A stretch of DNA of 64,000 nt, taken from positions 1 through 64,000 of the forward strand of contig NZ_JAJEWJ010000011.1 of assembly GCF_020687765.1 (NCBI RefSeq). Direction: 5' to 3'. The DNA is from Sphingobacterium sp. FBM7-1. Its GTDB lineage: Bacteria > Bacteroidota > Bacteroidia > Sphingobacteriales > Sphingobacteriaceae. Position 1 is the stretch's first letter. Each line of letters begins with the position of its first letter. Shown in pieces: positions 17,685 to 27,209 of this stretch. A program made the translations under genes and the position numbers. Below the pieces are notes generated by a model. That model was not told the origin of the DNA and ran no database searches. It saw nothing but the letters and a program-made list of their open reading frames with translations.

Positions 17685-18845
17685 ATGAAACAGTTATTCC
17701 TATTGATAGTCTCCGTTGTTTTTGCCGTGCAAACTTTCGGACAAAAAAACTATATCCGTATGGCGGACTCCGATATGAAACGTAACCCAGAAGCGTGGAT
17801 GATTGACTTTTCAAAAGCCTTGAAATGGAATTATTGCCATGGGTTGGTAATGCAGTCTATATTACAGGTTTATGATAAGACGGCCGATCCGAAATATTAT
17901 AATTATGTTTATGACTATGCGGATACCATGGTAAATAACGATGGAACCATCAAAACGTATAGGCCGTTAGAGTATAATATCGATCGCGTCAATACCGGCA
18001 AAATTCTTTTTCCTATTTTGGAGAAAACAAAGGAGGAGCGGTTTAAAATAGCCTTAGATCATCAGCGCGAACAGATGCGTACGCATCCGCGTACGAAGGA
18101 TGGAAGTTTTTGGCATAAGAAGGTGTATCCGCATCAGGTATGGCTGGATGGTTTATATATGGCCGGTCCATTTCTGGCTCAATATGCTAAAGAAAACAAC
18201 GAGTCTGCATTGTTTGATGACGTGGCTTTACAGATTATAGATGTTCGAAAATATTTGTTTGATCCCAAAACGGGTTTATACTACCATGGTTGGGACGAAA
18301 GTAAGCAACAGCGTTGGGCAGACCCCGAAACGGGTCTTTCGCCGAATTTTTGGTCGCGTAGTATAGGTTGGTATATGATGGCCATTGTTGATGTTTTAGA
18401 TTTTTTGCCAGCGGATCATAAAGACCGTCCGGCAATTATTAATATTCTACAGGAACTTTCCGCTTCGATCGAAAAATTTAGAGATCCCCAAACAGGCATG
18501 TGGTATCAGGTCACGGATTTAGGACACAGAGAAGGGAATTATTTGGAATCGACAGGCTCTATCATGTTTATTTATGCCTGGATAAAAGGTGCCCAACAAG
18601 GCTACTTAAGGAGTTCCTATTTAGAAAAAGGAGAAAAAGCCTACGACCAGTTTATAAAGCGTTTCGTAAAGACAGAAACAGATGGTTCCTTATCGATTAC
18701 CGATTGTTGTTCGGTTGCGGGATTGGGCGGCGACAAGAATTATCGAGATGGGAGTTTCGAATATTACCTTTCGGAACCGGTGCGAGATAATGATCCGAAG
18801 GCTATAGGCCCTTTTATTATGACAAGTGTACTCTTGGATAGGTAG
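17685..18845 (+). CDS. Unsaturated rhamnogalacturonyl hydrolase, family GH105
   Basis: Removes the 4,5-unsaturated galacturonate left at the non-reducing end after lyase cleavage. A signal peptide (MKQLFLLIVSVVFAVQTFG) places it in the periplasm. The (alpha/alpha)6-barrel motifs of the YteR/GH105 type are clear: RTHPRTKDGSFWHKKVYPHQVWLDGLYM with the general-acid Asp155, HGWDESKQQRWADPETGLSPNFWSRSIGWYMMA, and GNYLESTGSIMFIYA. Length of 386 aa is normal. The downstream esterase starts 4 bp after the stop and is co-transcribed. Confidence 0.93.
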   Translation: MKQLFLLIVSVVFAVQTFGQKNYIRMADSDMKRNPEAWMIDFSKALKWNYCHGLVMQSILQVYDKTADPKYYNYVYDYADTMVNNDGTIKTYRPLEYNIDRVNTGKILFPILEKTKEERFKIALDHQREQMRTHPRTKDGSFWHKKVYPHQVWLDGLYMAGPFLAQYAKENNESALFDDVALQIIDVRKYLFDPKTGLYYHGWDESKQQRWADPETGLSPNFWSRSIGWYMMAIVDVLDFLPADHKDRPAIINILQELSASIEKFRDPQTGMWYQVTDLGHREGNYLESTGSIMFIYAWIKGAQQGYLRSSYLEKGEKAYDQFIKRFVKTETDGSLSITDCCSVAGLGGDKNYRDGSFEYYLSEPVRDNDPKAIGPFIMTSVLLDR

Positions 18846-18849
18846 CAAT

Positions 18850-19857
18850 ATGATACAGAAAACATCTTTCTGGTGTCTGTTAGGGCTGTTGGTTGCAACT
18901 TTAACGTCGGCGCAAATGCCATCGAATCCCCCTGCGCTCATGGGTACAGACACCCTAGGGAAGCCAATTCCGAGAGATACGTCTTTCACATTGCATGGTA
19001 CCTACTTGAAGGAGCGAAAATATCGACCCTATATTCGTATTGCGGAAGTAAAAACTCCGGTTGTATCGCATTTAGATCAGGAATATGATAGGATCGGAGA
19101 TAGACCTTTATTTTTAGATGTGTTTTGCCCTGATGGCGATACCTCGAAGCGTTATCCCGGTGTTTTACTCGTTCACGGAGGTGGATGGCAATCGGGCGAT
19201 AAATCGCAAATGCATACGATTGGGAAGGAATTAGCAGCAAACGGATATGTAGCGGTAGCGGTCGAGTATCGATTATCGCCCGAGGCGAAGTATCCCGAAG
19301 CGGTATTTGATTTAAAATCCGCTATCCGCTGGATGCGTGCAAATGCCGATAAAATCCTACTGGATACGAAATATATCGCCAGCCTGGGGACCTCCGCAGG
19401 AGGACAATTGGCCAGTCTATTGGGTGTCACAAATGGGAACGCTGATTTTGAGGGACAGGGAAGAGTGAATGCGGAGCAGCTATCCGATGTCCAAGCCGTC
19501 GTTAACATTGATGGAACGCTGGCATTCCGGCATCCAGAGTCGTCGGAAGGCACGGCAGCATCCAATTGGTTGGATGGAAGCTATGACCAAAACCCCACAA
19601 ACTGGGAATCGGCGGCTCCGTTGAATCATGCTTCTCGGAATTCGGTACCCATTATATTTTTAAATAGTTCTATTCCAAGATTTCATGCGGGGCGAGACGA
19701 TATGATCAAAAAGCTTGATCGATATGGTATTTATTGGGAAATCCGAGAATTTCCCGATACACCTCATCCATTTTGGTTCTTTCATCCATGGTATCAGCCG
19801 ATGATGGATTATACGCTTGATTTCTTGGATCTGACCTTCCGACAGATGTTTGAGTGA
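18850..19857 (+). CDS. Secreted alpha/beta-hydrolase, probable carbohydrate esterase
   Basis: From the ATG at 18850 (335 aa) it has a proper signal peptide (MIQKTSFWCLLGLLVATLTSA); the in-frame GTG at 18826 would add a tail overlapping GH105. The oxyanion motif VHGGGW, nucleophile elbow GTSAGG (Ser182) and a C-terminal His in TPHPFWFFHPW are visible; the acid is probably in GRDDM. This is the lipase/BD-FAE-type fold common in pectin and hemicellulose loci, where it removes acetyl or other acyl groups. The exact ester is not determinable. It follows GH105 by 4 bp. Confidence 0.8.
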   Translation: MIQKTSFWCLLGLLVATLTSAQMPSNPPALMGTDTLGKPIPRDTSFTLHGTYLKERKYRPYIRIAEVKTPVVSHLDQEYDRIGDRPLFLDVFCPDGDTSKRYPGVLLVHGGGWQSGDKSQMHTIGKELAANGYVAVAVEYRLSPEAKYPEAVFDLKSAIRWMRANADKILLDTKYIASLGTSAGGQLASLLGVTNGNADFEGQGRVNAEQLSDVQAVVNIDGTLAFRHPESSEGTAASNWLDGSYDQNPTNWESAAPLNHASRNSVPIIFLNSSIPRFHAGRDDMIKKLDRYGIYWEIREFPDTPHPFWFFHPWYQPMMDYTLDFLDLTFRQMFE

Positions 19858-19935
19858 TATTCAGCTCGAAAGAGGGTTATTTGTAGAAATTTTGCGTTAG
19901 ATTTGACATAGGCTTTCAAATTTAAAATTTTTACT

Positions 19936-20988
19936 ATGAGAACGATTAAAGGTCCGGGCATTTTTCTAGCTCAGTTTATCGATGAAAGTACACCTTTTAA
20001 CAGCTTATCGTCCATTTGTGCATGGGCAAAGAATTTAGGCTTCAAAGGCGTACAGATCCCAACTTGGGATCCGAAGATTTTTGACTTGCAAAAAGTAGCC
20101 CAAAGCAAGACTTACGCAGATGAGATTCGAGGTCTGGTAAACTCCTATGGTCTAGAAATTACCGAACTATCTACCCATTTGCAGGGACAGCTTGTTGCTG
20201 TTAACCCGGCATATGATAAACTGTTTGATTCTTTCGCGCCAGAGGCGTATCATAATAACCCCAAAGCTCGGACAGAATGGGCTGTGCAGCAGCTCCAATA
20301 CGCGGCAAAGGCGTCTGAAAATTTGGGGTTAAAAGCTCACGCAACGTTCAGTGGCTCGTTATTATGGCATACGGTTTATCCATGGCCGCAACGCCCCGCA
20401 GGACTCGTTGAAGAAGGGTTCAAAGAGCTTGGTCGGAGATGGTTGCCTATCCTTCAGAAGTTTGACGAATCTGGGGTGGACGTATGTTATGAAATTCACC
20501 CCGGGGAAGATTTGCATGATGGAATCAGCTATGAAATGTTTTTGAAGGAGGTTAATAACCATTCTAGGGCATGTCTTTTATATGATCCATCCCACTTTGT
20601 ATTGCAGTGCTTAGATTACTTAGCATATATTGATCATTACCACGAACGTATTAGAATGTTTCATGTCAAGGATGCTGAATTCAGGCCTACGGGAAAACAG
20701 GGGGTGTACGGTGGCTATCAAAGTTGGGTGGATCGGGCTGGACGATTCCGGTCACTAGGAGATGGACAAGTAGATTTTAAAGCGGTATTTTCGAAGCTGA
20801 CTACATATGGTTTCGATGGTTGGGCGGTGATGGAATGGGAATGTGCGTTGAAGCATCCGGAGGATGGTGCGAAAGAAGGGGCGACATTTATACAGGATCA
20901 TATTATCCGGGTTACGGATAAAGCGTTTGACGATTTTGCGAATGCGGGTATTGATCGTGACCTGATTCGCTCCGTCTTAGGAATATAA
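19936..20988 (+). CDS. Sugar phosphate isomerase/epimerase-like TIM-barrel protein
   Basis: Cytoplasmic, 350 aa, of the xylose-isomerase-like/AP endonuclease 2 superfamily. The usual metal ligands are present: Glu in CYEIHPGED, Asp in LLYDPSHF, His in IRMFHVKDAEF and Glu in AVMEWE. The likely reaction is isomerisation, epimerisation or a related step on a sugar or sugar acid; the substrate is unknown. It lies 78 bp after the esterase and ends in a bidirectional terminator. Its position within the pectin region suggests, without proof, a role for one of the released sugars. Confidence 0.8.
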   Translation: MRTIKGPGIFLAQFIDESTPFNSLSSICAWAKNLGFKGVQIPTWDPKIFDLQKVAQSKTYADEIRGLVNSYGLEITELSTHLQGQLVAVNPAYDKLFDSFAPEAYHNNPKARTEWAVQQLQYAAKASENLGLKAHATFSGSLLWHTVYPWPQRPAGLVEEGFKELGRRWLPILQKFDESGVDVCYEIHPGEDLHDGISYEMFLKEVNNHSRACLLYDPSHFVLQCLDYLAYIDHYHERIRMFHVKDAEFRPTGKQGVYGGYQSWVDRAGRFRSLGDGQVDFKAVFSKLTTYGFDGWAVMEWECALKHPEDGAKEGATFIQDHIIRVTDKAFDDFANAGIDRDLIRSVLGI

Positions 20989-21029
20989 AGAAAGAGGCTT
21001 CTATCTAAAATGGAAGCCTCTTTCTTTTT
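20987..21029. terminator. Bidirectional terminator between convergent units
   Basis: A long perfect stem (AAAGAAAGAGGCTTC paired with GAAGCCTCTTTCTTT) and an 11-nt loop with A-run and T-run flanks. It overlaps the stop of the TIM-barrel gene on the left and lies 6 bp from the GH95 stop on the right, so it ends both transcription units. Confidence 0.93.
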
Positions 21030-21034
21030 GTGCA

Positions 21035-23512
21035 TTAATTGTTGGTAAACGTATATTGCTTGCTGGGTTCGGTATTAAACTCGACAAGTTTTGTGTCTGG
21101 TAATTGGAAGCCCTTCAAGCTTGCCTTCTCAGACGTTAAAGGCGCTTTGATAGCATGTACTTGGTAGAAGGGATTAGCGTTCTCGCCTGTTGCTGGCTGT
21201 AGCGTAGCATCGCCTTCTAGGTTGGTGCCCGCTGCTAAACGCAATCTACAGTTTCCGCCCAATGCGGATTTGATCCGAAGTGTAGTGAGTTTGCTGTCTG
21301 CCCAAGCGATATCGATTTCAAAACCTCCACGAACTTTCAACCCGCTGATGCTGCCTTGAGGAAATGCATCAGGTAATGCGGGTAGAATAAAAATATTTCC
21401 GTCGTAGGATTGTACGAGCATTTCTGCGATACCAGACGTACAGCCGAAATTCCCGTCAATTTGGAAAGGAGGGTGCGCATCCAATAAATTCGGATAGGTA
21501 CCTCCGCCCTGTCCTTTATCGCCCACAGGTGGGCTCAACTGCTCCTGAATGAGTTTATACGTTTGATTACCATCCAATAGACGAGCCCACCAATTTACTT
21601 TCCAGCCCATAGACCATCCGGTTGATTTATCGCCACGGTAAATTAACGAATTAATAGCTGCTTCTGTCAAATCCGGATGGCGGAAAGGCGATATCTGCCC
21701 GGCAGGGTATAAGCCGTAAAGGTGTGAGATATGACGATGTTGGTCGGTTGTTTTGTCTAAATCCTCTAACCATTCCTGCAGTTGTGTATGTTGACCTATT
21801 TGCATCGGAGGAAGTCTATCCAAAGCTAGTTGTACGCTGTCGGCCAGTGCTGCGTCTGTCCCTAATATTTTAGCCGCGTCTATAAAATTATGGAACACAT
21901 CAAAGATGAGCTGATTATCCATCGTAGTGCCGGCAGAAATTCCTATACTACCGGGTAAATAAGAGTTTTCTGGCGACATGGATGGGCTTAATACCAGCCA
22001 GCGTCCAGAGCGATCTTCGTGCAACACGTCTAAGTAAAACAAGGCTTTACCTTTTAGTATCTCATAATACTTCTGTAAAAACGATTTCTGTCCGTTATAG
22101 AGGTAATGTTGCCATATATGCTGGCTTAGCCAGGCGCCGCCCATTGGCCACATTCCATAATAGCCTCCGTCTACAACGCCCGTAATACGCCAGAGGTCCG
22201 TATTATGATGCATGTTCCATCCGCGTGCCCTGTACATCTCTTTGGCACTTTCCTGTCCGGTTACCGAAAGATCTTCCAGCATCGAGAATAGCGGTTCGTG
22301 CATTTCTGAAAGGTTAGTTACCTCGGCGGGCCAATAGTTCATCTCGGTATTAATATTTACGGTGTACTTACTGTCCCATGGCGGGTTGAGTTTGTCATTC
22401 CATATACCTTGGAGGTTAGCTGGTTGGCCACCGGGCTGAGAGGAACTGATCAGTAAGTAGCGTCCGAACTGGAAATAGAGCGAAACCAATGCCGGATCCG
22501 ATGTGGTGGCGAATTCGCGTACACGCACATCCGTGGTTTTCGCGGCCTGTGCGGAAGTACCTAGATCAAGTTGTACCCGATTAAAAAAGCTTTGATATTT
22601 CTGGCTGTGATTTTGCAGCGCTTGTGCATATTTTGTGCCGATTGCTTTATCCAGTTTCGCTTGCGCATGTTTCGAAGGATTACCGCCTAAGTCGTTGTAT
22701 TTATTGAAATTAGTTCCGATAGAAATGTATAAAATGACCTCATCGGCGTTGTCCACAGATAACTGATCCCCGTGGGCAGAAAGTTTTCCGCCTTTCAGTA
22801 TAGGGCGCACAATACCTTCAAACTGTACTTTACCCGTTTTGACATCGAAAGAACCACTGGTGCCCTTTAGAATAAGTTGCTTGTCGGTAGAAGCTAGTGT
22901 ATGCTGTACTTGCGGCGTACTTAGCCCGATAGAAAACGACAGTGCATTTTTCTTGGAGGAGGTCAGGCGTACGAGGACGACATCATCTGTAAAAGAGGCA
23001 AAGACCTCCCGATTGTATCGAACGCCGTTAACGGTATAGGAAGTGCGAGCTACTGCATCCTGGATGTCTAATTCGCGATGGAAGTCTGTAAAGGCTTCGT
23101 GTCCCGGGAAGTTTAACCATAGGCTGCCAAAAGTCTGATAAGGCATTCCATAGTCTAAATCTTCGGGGGATTGCCGCGGGAAGGTCTCGTTGGACAGGGC
23201 TTGTGCTTCCGCTGGTTTACCTTCGGCAAGTAGTCGCCGAATCTCGACGATTTTATCATACGTATTTTTCGGTACATTATTACCGGGTTCGCCTGCCCAG
23301 ATCGTTTCTTCGTTTAACTGAATCTGCTCGCGAGACGGATTCCCAAAAACCATAGCTCCTAAGCGACTGTTACCTATAGGTAGTGCCTCATTCCAATCGG
23401 CGGCCGGTTTATCGTATACCAGTTTCATCTTTTGCTGTGCCTGCGTTTGCTCTAATAGACCGCACAGCATCACGGCCATGAGCATAATTTTAACCATTCT
23501 ACTCTTCATCAT
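21035..23512 (-). CDS. Glycoside hydrolase family GH95 (alpha-L-fucosidase/alpha-L-galactosidase)
   Basis: Secreted enzyme of 825 aa (signal peptide ending QTQAQ). The N-terminal beta-domain starts with the GH95 motif LPIGNSRLGAMVFG and LNEETIWAGEP. The (alpha/alpha)6 catalytic domain carries NINTEMNYWPAEVTNLSEMHEPLF (the two catalytic-site Asn residues), LSPSMSPENSY (Glu), HRHISHLYGLYPG-type and FQIDGNFGCTSGIAE (Asp). In rhamnogalacturonan-II and pectin loci GH95 members remove terminal alpha-L-galactose or L-fucose. It is the last gene of the long minus-strand unit, 14 bp after GH28. Confidence 0.93.
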   Translation of the reverse strand: MMKSRMVKIMLMAVMLCGLLEQTQAQQKMKLVYDKPAADWNEALPIGNSRLGAMVFGNPSREQIQLNEETIWAGEPGNNVPKNTYDKIVEIRRLLAEGKPAEAQALSNETFPRQSPEDLDYGMPYQTFGSLWLNFPGHEAFTDFHRELDIQDAVARTSYTVNGVRYNREVFASFTDDVVLVRLTSSKKNALSFSIGLSTPQVQHTLASTDKQLILKGTSGSFDVKTGKVQFEGIVRPILKGGKLSAHGDQLSVDNADEVILYISIGTNFNKYNDLGGNPSKHAQAKLDKAIGTKYAQALQNHSQKYQSFFNRVQLDLGTSAQAAKTTDVRVREFATTSDPALVSLYFQFGRYLLISSSQPGGQPANLQGIWNDKLNPPWDSKYTVNINTEMNYWPAEVTNLSEMHEPLFSMLEDLSVTGQESAKEMYRARGWNMHHNTDLWRITGVVDGGYYGMWPMGGAWLSQHIWQHYLYNGQKSFLQKYYEILKGKALFYLDVLHEDRSGRWLVLSPSMSPENSYLPGSIGISAGTTMDNQLIFDVFHNFIDAAKILGTDAALADSVQLALDRLPPMQIGQHTQLQEWLEDLDKTTDQHRHISHLYGLYPAGQISPFRHPDLTEAAINSLIYRGDKSTGWSMGWKVNWWARLLDGNQTYKLIQEQLSPPVGDKGQGGGTYPNLLDAHPPFQIDGNFGCTSGIAEMLVQSYDGNIFILPALPDAFPQGSISGLKVRGGFEIDIAWADSKLTTLRIKSALGGNCRLRLAAGTNLEGDATLQPATGENANPFYQVHAIKAPLTSEKASLKGFQLPDTKLVEFNTEPSKQYTFTNN

Positions 23513-23526
23513 TCTTCCGTTTTGTA

Positions 23527-25191
23527 TTAGTTTATTTTAATTCCTTGCTTTTTTGCTCCGTTGTGGAAACTGATATTACCGCTATCAATTTTGGAGTCTG
23601 TTAATAAAATATTTGTTGAGTTGCTACCATGTATCTCTACGCGATGGGGTTGCTTATTGTCTAATTTTAGTTTGTTAAACGTTAAATCCTGTGCGCTTTC
23701 TACGTAGAGTAAGGGGGCATCCGAAGCAGTGTAAAAAGCCGCATTTTCGATCGTGAGGAATTGCGTATCTTTAATTTCTATACCTTTATCGACCGTGAGA
23801 TTTAAATTCTTCAGGTGAATATGCTGTACAGGCATCTCTGGTAATCCGCGTACAAAAACGCCCACTTTTGCCCCATTGCACTGGACATTTTCGATGAATA
23901 CGTTTCGAATTTTGGGCGTCTCTTCGGTTACCGGTGGAATTTCCTGTACTTCATTTGCCTGTGGAGGTTTGGTCCAGTAATACATGTCAAAGAAAATCGC
24001 TTCGTCTACGATATTTGACATGTTTATATCTCGAATATGAATGTTTTCTACTATCCCGCCACGGCCTCGTGTGGTTTTAAAGCGTATCCCCTTATCTGTA
24101 CCCATAAACGTACAGTTTTCTACGAAAATATCGCGCGCACCTCCTGACATTTCACTGCCTACGACAAAGCCTCCGTGCCCTAAATATACTTTGTTTCGCC
24201 GAATAATTACTTTTTCGGTGGGTATCCCTCTTTTCCGGCCCTCTTCATCCTTTCCAGATTTGATACAGATAGCATCGTCGCCTACATCCAAAATACAATC
24301 TTCAATGAGTACGTTGGAGCAGGATTCGATATCAATACCATCACCATTCTGTGCATAATCTGGGTTTTTGATTTTAACATCCCTAATCGTAACATGCCGG
24401 CTCATGAGTGGATGTAGGTTCCACGCGGGAGAGTTTTGGAACGTAACACCTTCTAGCAATACCTTTTCACAGTTAGTTAGCACCAGTAGGTTGGGCCTTA
24501 AATAGTCTTTAATATCTTCAAAATCGGCCAAGGTTCTCTCTTCCGTTAGCAAAACGGAACGTTTTTCTTCGTGTGCTCGTTTTGTTTTTTCCGAAGGAAA
24601 CCAAGTTTTACCATCGGCACTAACCAATCCGCCAGCGGCTACTTTGTCACGCCATTCCCGTTCTGTTAGGGCGCCTCTTCCCACCATACGCCAAGCGTCA
24701 CCGTTACCATCAATTGTACCAGCTCCCGTAATGGCGATGTTTTTTAAATTCTTTCCGCTGATCGGGGACTGGTTCCGCGCAGAAGGTTTGCCTTCATAGT
24801 TTCCTTCCACAATCGGGTACTGATCAAAATCGGCTGTGAATTGTAAAAAAGCGTTGTCCGCTAAATGCAGGTTCACATTACTTTTTAATTCAATAGGACC
24901 TGATAGCCAATAGCCGGCAGGGATGAATACGACCCCTCCTTGATTTTGGTTGCTGGCAGCGATCGCATCGTTGATGCTTTTGGTATTGAGGGTCATGCCA
25001 TCCCCTTTGGCTCCGAAATCTCGAATATCGAGGGTGTCCTTCCGGAATATAGGTTGCTGAATTTCGGGTAAATTATCCCAGTTGTAAGGGCTGTTTGTAG
25101 CTTGTGTCTGACCGTCTACACGCGTACTCAACATCGATAAAACGCACATACTCGTGGCGATCCAAACTTTTCTGTTCTGTTTCAAAAACAT
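23527..25191 (-). CDS. Polygalacturonase-type glycoside hydrolase, family GH28
   Basis: Secreted right-handed beta-helix enzyme of 554 aa hydrolysing alpha-1,4-galacturonic or rhamnogalacturonan links. The GH28 catalytic signatures are intact: NGDGIDIESC, VGDDAICIKSGKDEEGRKRG, GHGGFVVGSEMSGG and IRFKTTRGRGG. The N-terminus has DIRDFGAKGDGMTLNTKSINDAI. The insertion around residues 160-215 (GALTEREWRDKVAAGG, SEKTKRAHEEKRS) marks the bacterial exo-type branch. A close paralogue is at 52606. It sits 9 bp after the upstream esterase gene. Confidence 0.95.
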   Translation of the reverse strand: MFLKQNRKVWIATSMCVLSMLSTRVDGQTQATNSPYNWDNLPEIQQPIFRKDTLDIRDFGAKGDGMTLNTKSINDAIAASNQNQGGVVFIPAGYWLSGPIELKSNVNLHLADNAFLQFTADFDQYPIVEGNYEGKPSARNQSPISGKNLKNIAITGAGTIDGNGDAWRMVGRGALTEREWRDKVAAGGLVSADGKTWFPSEKTKRAHEEKRSVLLTEERTLADFEDIKDYLRPNLLVLTNCEKVLLEGVTFQNSPAWNLHPLMSRHVTIRDVKIKNPDYAQNGDGIDIESCSNVLIEDCILDVGDDAICIKSGKDEEGRKRGIPTEKVIIRRNKVYLGHGGFVVGSEMSGGARDIFVENCTFMGTDKGIRFKTTRGRGGIVENIHIRDINMSNIVDEAIFFDMYYWTKPPQANEVQEIPPVTEETPKIRNVFIENVQCNGAKVGVFVRGLPEMPVQHIHLKNLNLTVDKGIEIKDTQFLTIENAAFYTASDAPLLYVESAQDLTFNKLKLDNKQPHRVEIHGSNSTNILLTDSKIDSGNISFHNGAKKQGIKIN

Positions 25192-25200
25192 GTTTCTTTT

Positions 25201-26106
25201 TTATAGTTTCTCATTTTCAATTAACCATTCCTCGCAAAGCATAACCCATTGGGATGCTGATCCCGGGTTGTTTCGTAAAGCGATGGCATGTTTCCCCTGT
25301 GGGAAGATGTGAAGGGATGTCGATACCCCCTTGGTAACTAGACTGTCCGCATACAACAGGCTGTTTTTTACGGGTACAGCGGGATCGTCAAAAGCATGGA
25401 CGATAAATGCTGGTGGGGTCTCTGCGTCCACCTGATGCTGCAGGCTAAATTGCTTTAATAACTCGTTTGTAGGTTGTTTACCCAGCAAATTTTCCCGGCT
25501 TCCTTTATGGGCAAATTCGCCCATATCAATAACCGGAGAGATCAGAATCTGAAAAGCGGGTTTAAAATCATGGTTGTCCAAGGCATCGCCTACAGCGGAC
25601 ACATCTTGGTTCCACGTGCTTAATGTCGCCGCAAGATGTGCTCCCGCTGATGAGCCCATAACACCGATTTTATCGATATCTATATCCCATGATGCGGCGT
25701 TTTGTTTGATGATGCGTATTGCCCGTTGCGCATCTTGTAATGGTGCCAGATGCGGTGTTATAACGTCCGGAGATTGTGGCATATGATGTTCTAATACAAA
25801 CGCATGCATGCCCATCGTGTTAAACCATTTTGCTAATTGATAACCACTGATCTCGTAGGCTAAACGAGCGTATCCTCCTCCCGGAATAATCAGTACCGCA
25901 GCATGTTTATTTTCCTGTGAAGAAGTGAAAAATGCCTGTATCCGAGGTTCTGCGACCTGATAAATGCGTTCATTTGCAATGCTGTCTTGCAGGATAACGC
26001 CTTTTGTATTGGGCATATTATTTTGCTCCCAAAGGTTTATCCGCTGTTGCCCCACGGTATATTGTGCAAGTAAGAAAAGGCAGCATGTGATAATGGATGT
26101 CTGCAT
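25201..26106 (-). CDS. Secreted alpha/beta-hydrolase, probable acetylesterase
   Basis: 301 aa with signal peptide MQTSIITCCLFLLAQYTVG. The fold markers are IIPGGGYARLAYE (oxyanion hole), GVMGSSAGAHLAATLS (nucleophile Ser153), VHAFDDPAVPVKNS (acid) and GKHAIAL (His). This type is often labelled xylanase/acetylesterase-like in databases. Being between CE8 and GH28 suggests deacetylation of pectin (inference). It is distinct in sequence from the esterase at 18850. Confidence 0.82.
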   Translation of the reverse strand: MQTSIITCCLFLLAQYTVGQQRINLWEQNNMPNTKGVILQDSIANERIYQVAEPRIQAFFTSSQENKHAAVLIIPGGGYARLAYEISGYQLAKWFNTMGMHAFVLEHHMPQSPDVITPHLAPLQDAQRAIRIIKQNAASWDIDIDKIGVMGSSAGAHLAATLSTWNQDVSAVGDALDNHDFKPAFQILISPVIDMGEFAHKGSRENLLGKQPTNELLKQFSLQHQVDAETPPAFIVHAFDDPAVPVKNSLLYADSLVTKGVSTSLHIFPQGKHAIALRNNPGSASQWVMLCEEWLIENEKL

Positions 26107-26125
26107 ACGATGTATATAGGGAAAA

Positions 26126-27202
26126 TTAGTTGATCTGGATTTTTTCCTTCGAAAATTTGGGGTGTTGATCGCCTATAACGTTCTCATAGGTAAAGCGATT
26201 GGCTTCTTCCATTGTCAGTTGATGAGACCACGAAACACGGGTATCCATACTAGCGCCTGCACCGGTAGATTTGTATTCGGCATAAAATGCTGTTTTTTCA
26301 TTGTCAGGGTTTCCCCAGTTATGCCAACCCGCTAACTGTATGTGCTTATCCATAGCACACTCGACGAATACGACTTTTGCATTCGGGCGCCAAGGCCTAC
26401 CGAGATATACCGATCCCGCAGGTACGGTAGGGTAGGCGTTAACCTTGCACTGCTTGAAAATATAGCCGAACGCCTGTTCTTCTGGTGTAGATGCTGCTGT
26501 CAAGTACCCGCCGCGTGTACTGACAAGCTCACATTGATCAAAGAAGGCAGTAGAGCCACCAAAAATGAAATCCACCGATCCTTCAATATAGCAATCTTTA
26601 AGATATTGATAAGTTCCGTTGCTGGCATACCACGTATCTTGATGGCCTAAAAATCTGCAGTTACGGAAAGAGGAACGTGCACCACCGATATTGATCGCTA
26701 ATGCCTGTCCTGCATCGATACCAGCCGTATTTTCGAAAGTTATCCTTTCGGCAACGAAATTATTTCCATGCACAAAAAAAGAGGCTGAACCGCTCGTTCC
26801 ATATTCAGAACCATCCGGTCTAAGTCGGCTGGCATAATTATCATACGTTAAAACGGTAGTTGCTTCGTTTTCTCCGGCCAAGTATATATAATCTTTATTC
26901 TTCGGCACGGTAATGACCTCTTTATAAGTCCCTTTTTTAACATAGATGTAATAATATGCTGTCCTATTATTTGGTGCGGCATTAATTGCGTCTTGTAAGG
27001 AGGTGAAATCCCCGGTGCCATCTGCCGCGACAACGGCATCTGCGTTGATCGTTTTGTCCTCTTCTTCTATCGGCGTAGTTTCATCCGATGTTTCCGAACT
27101 TTTAGAACAGGATATCAGCGTAGGACAAACGGCTATTAGGAGGATAGAGCATAGCATAGAGATATGCGATATATAATTTTTTATTTTTAATATTGAAATC
27201 AT
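26126..27202 (-). CDS. Pectin methylesterase, family CE8 (lipoprotein)
   Basis: Removes methyl esters from homogalacturonan, exposing it to PL1 and GH28. It is a lipoprotein (CPTLISC) with an acidic linker (SSETSDETTPIEEED), so probably surface or periplasmic and membrane anchored. The beta-helix has all CE8 signatures: AADGTGDFTSLQDAI, GQALAI, GHQDTWY (transition-state Gln and Asp), EGSVDFIFG (nucleophile Asp) and YLGRPWRP (Arg). 358 aa is normal. It lies 7 bp after PL1. Confidence 0.95.
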   Translation of the reverse strand: MISILKIKNYISHISMLCSILLIAVCPTLISCSKSSETSDETTPIEEEDKTINADAVVAADGTGDFTSLQDAINAAPNNRTAYYYIYVKKGTYKEVITVPKNKDYIYLAGENEATTVLTYDNYASRLRPDGSEYGTSGSASFFVHGNNFVAERITFENTAGIDAGQALAINIGGARSSFRNCRFLGHQDTWYASNGTYQYLKDCYIEGSVDFIFGGSTAFFDQCELVSTRGGYLTAASTPEEQAFGYIFKQCKVNAYPTVPAGSVYLGRPWRPNAKVVFVECAMDKHIQLAGWHNWGNPDNEKTAFYAEYKSTGAGASMDTRVSWSHQLTMEEANRFTYENVIGDQHPKFSKEKIQIN

Positions 27203-27209
27203 ACTATAT

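Noticed and set aside
18826-18849. GTG start for the esterase
   Set aside because: It overlaps the GH105 stop and puts charged residues before the signal peptide; the ATG at 18850 fits better.
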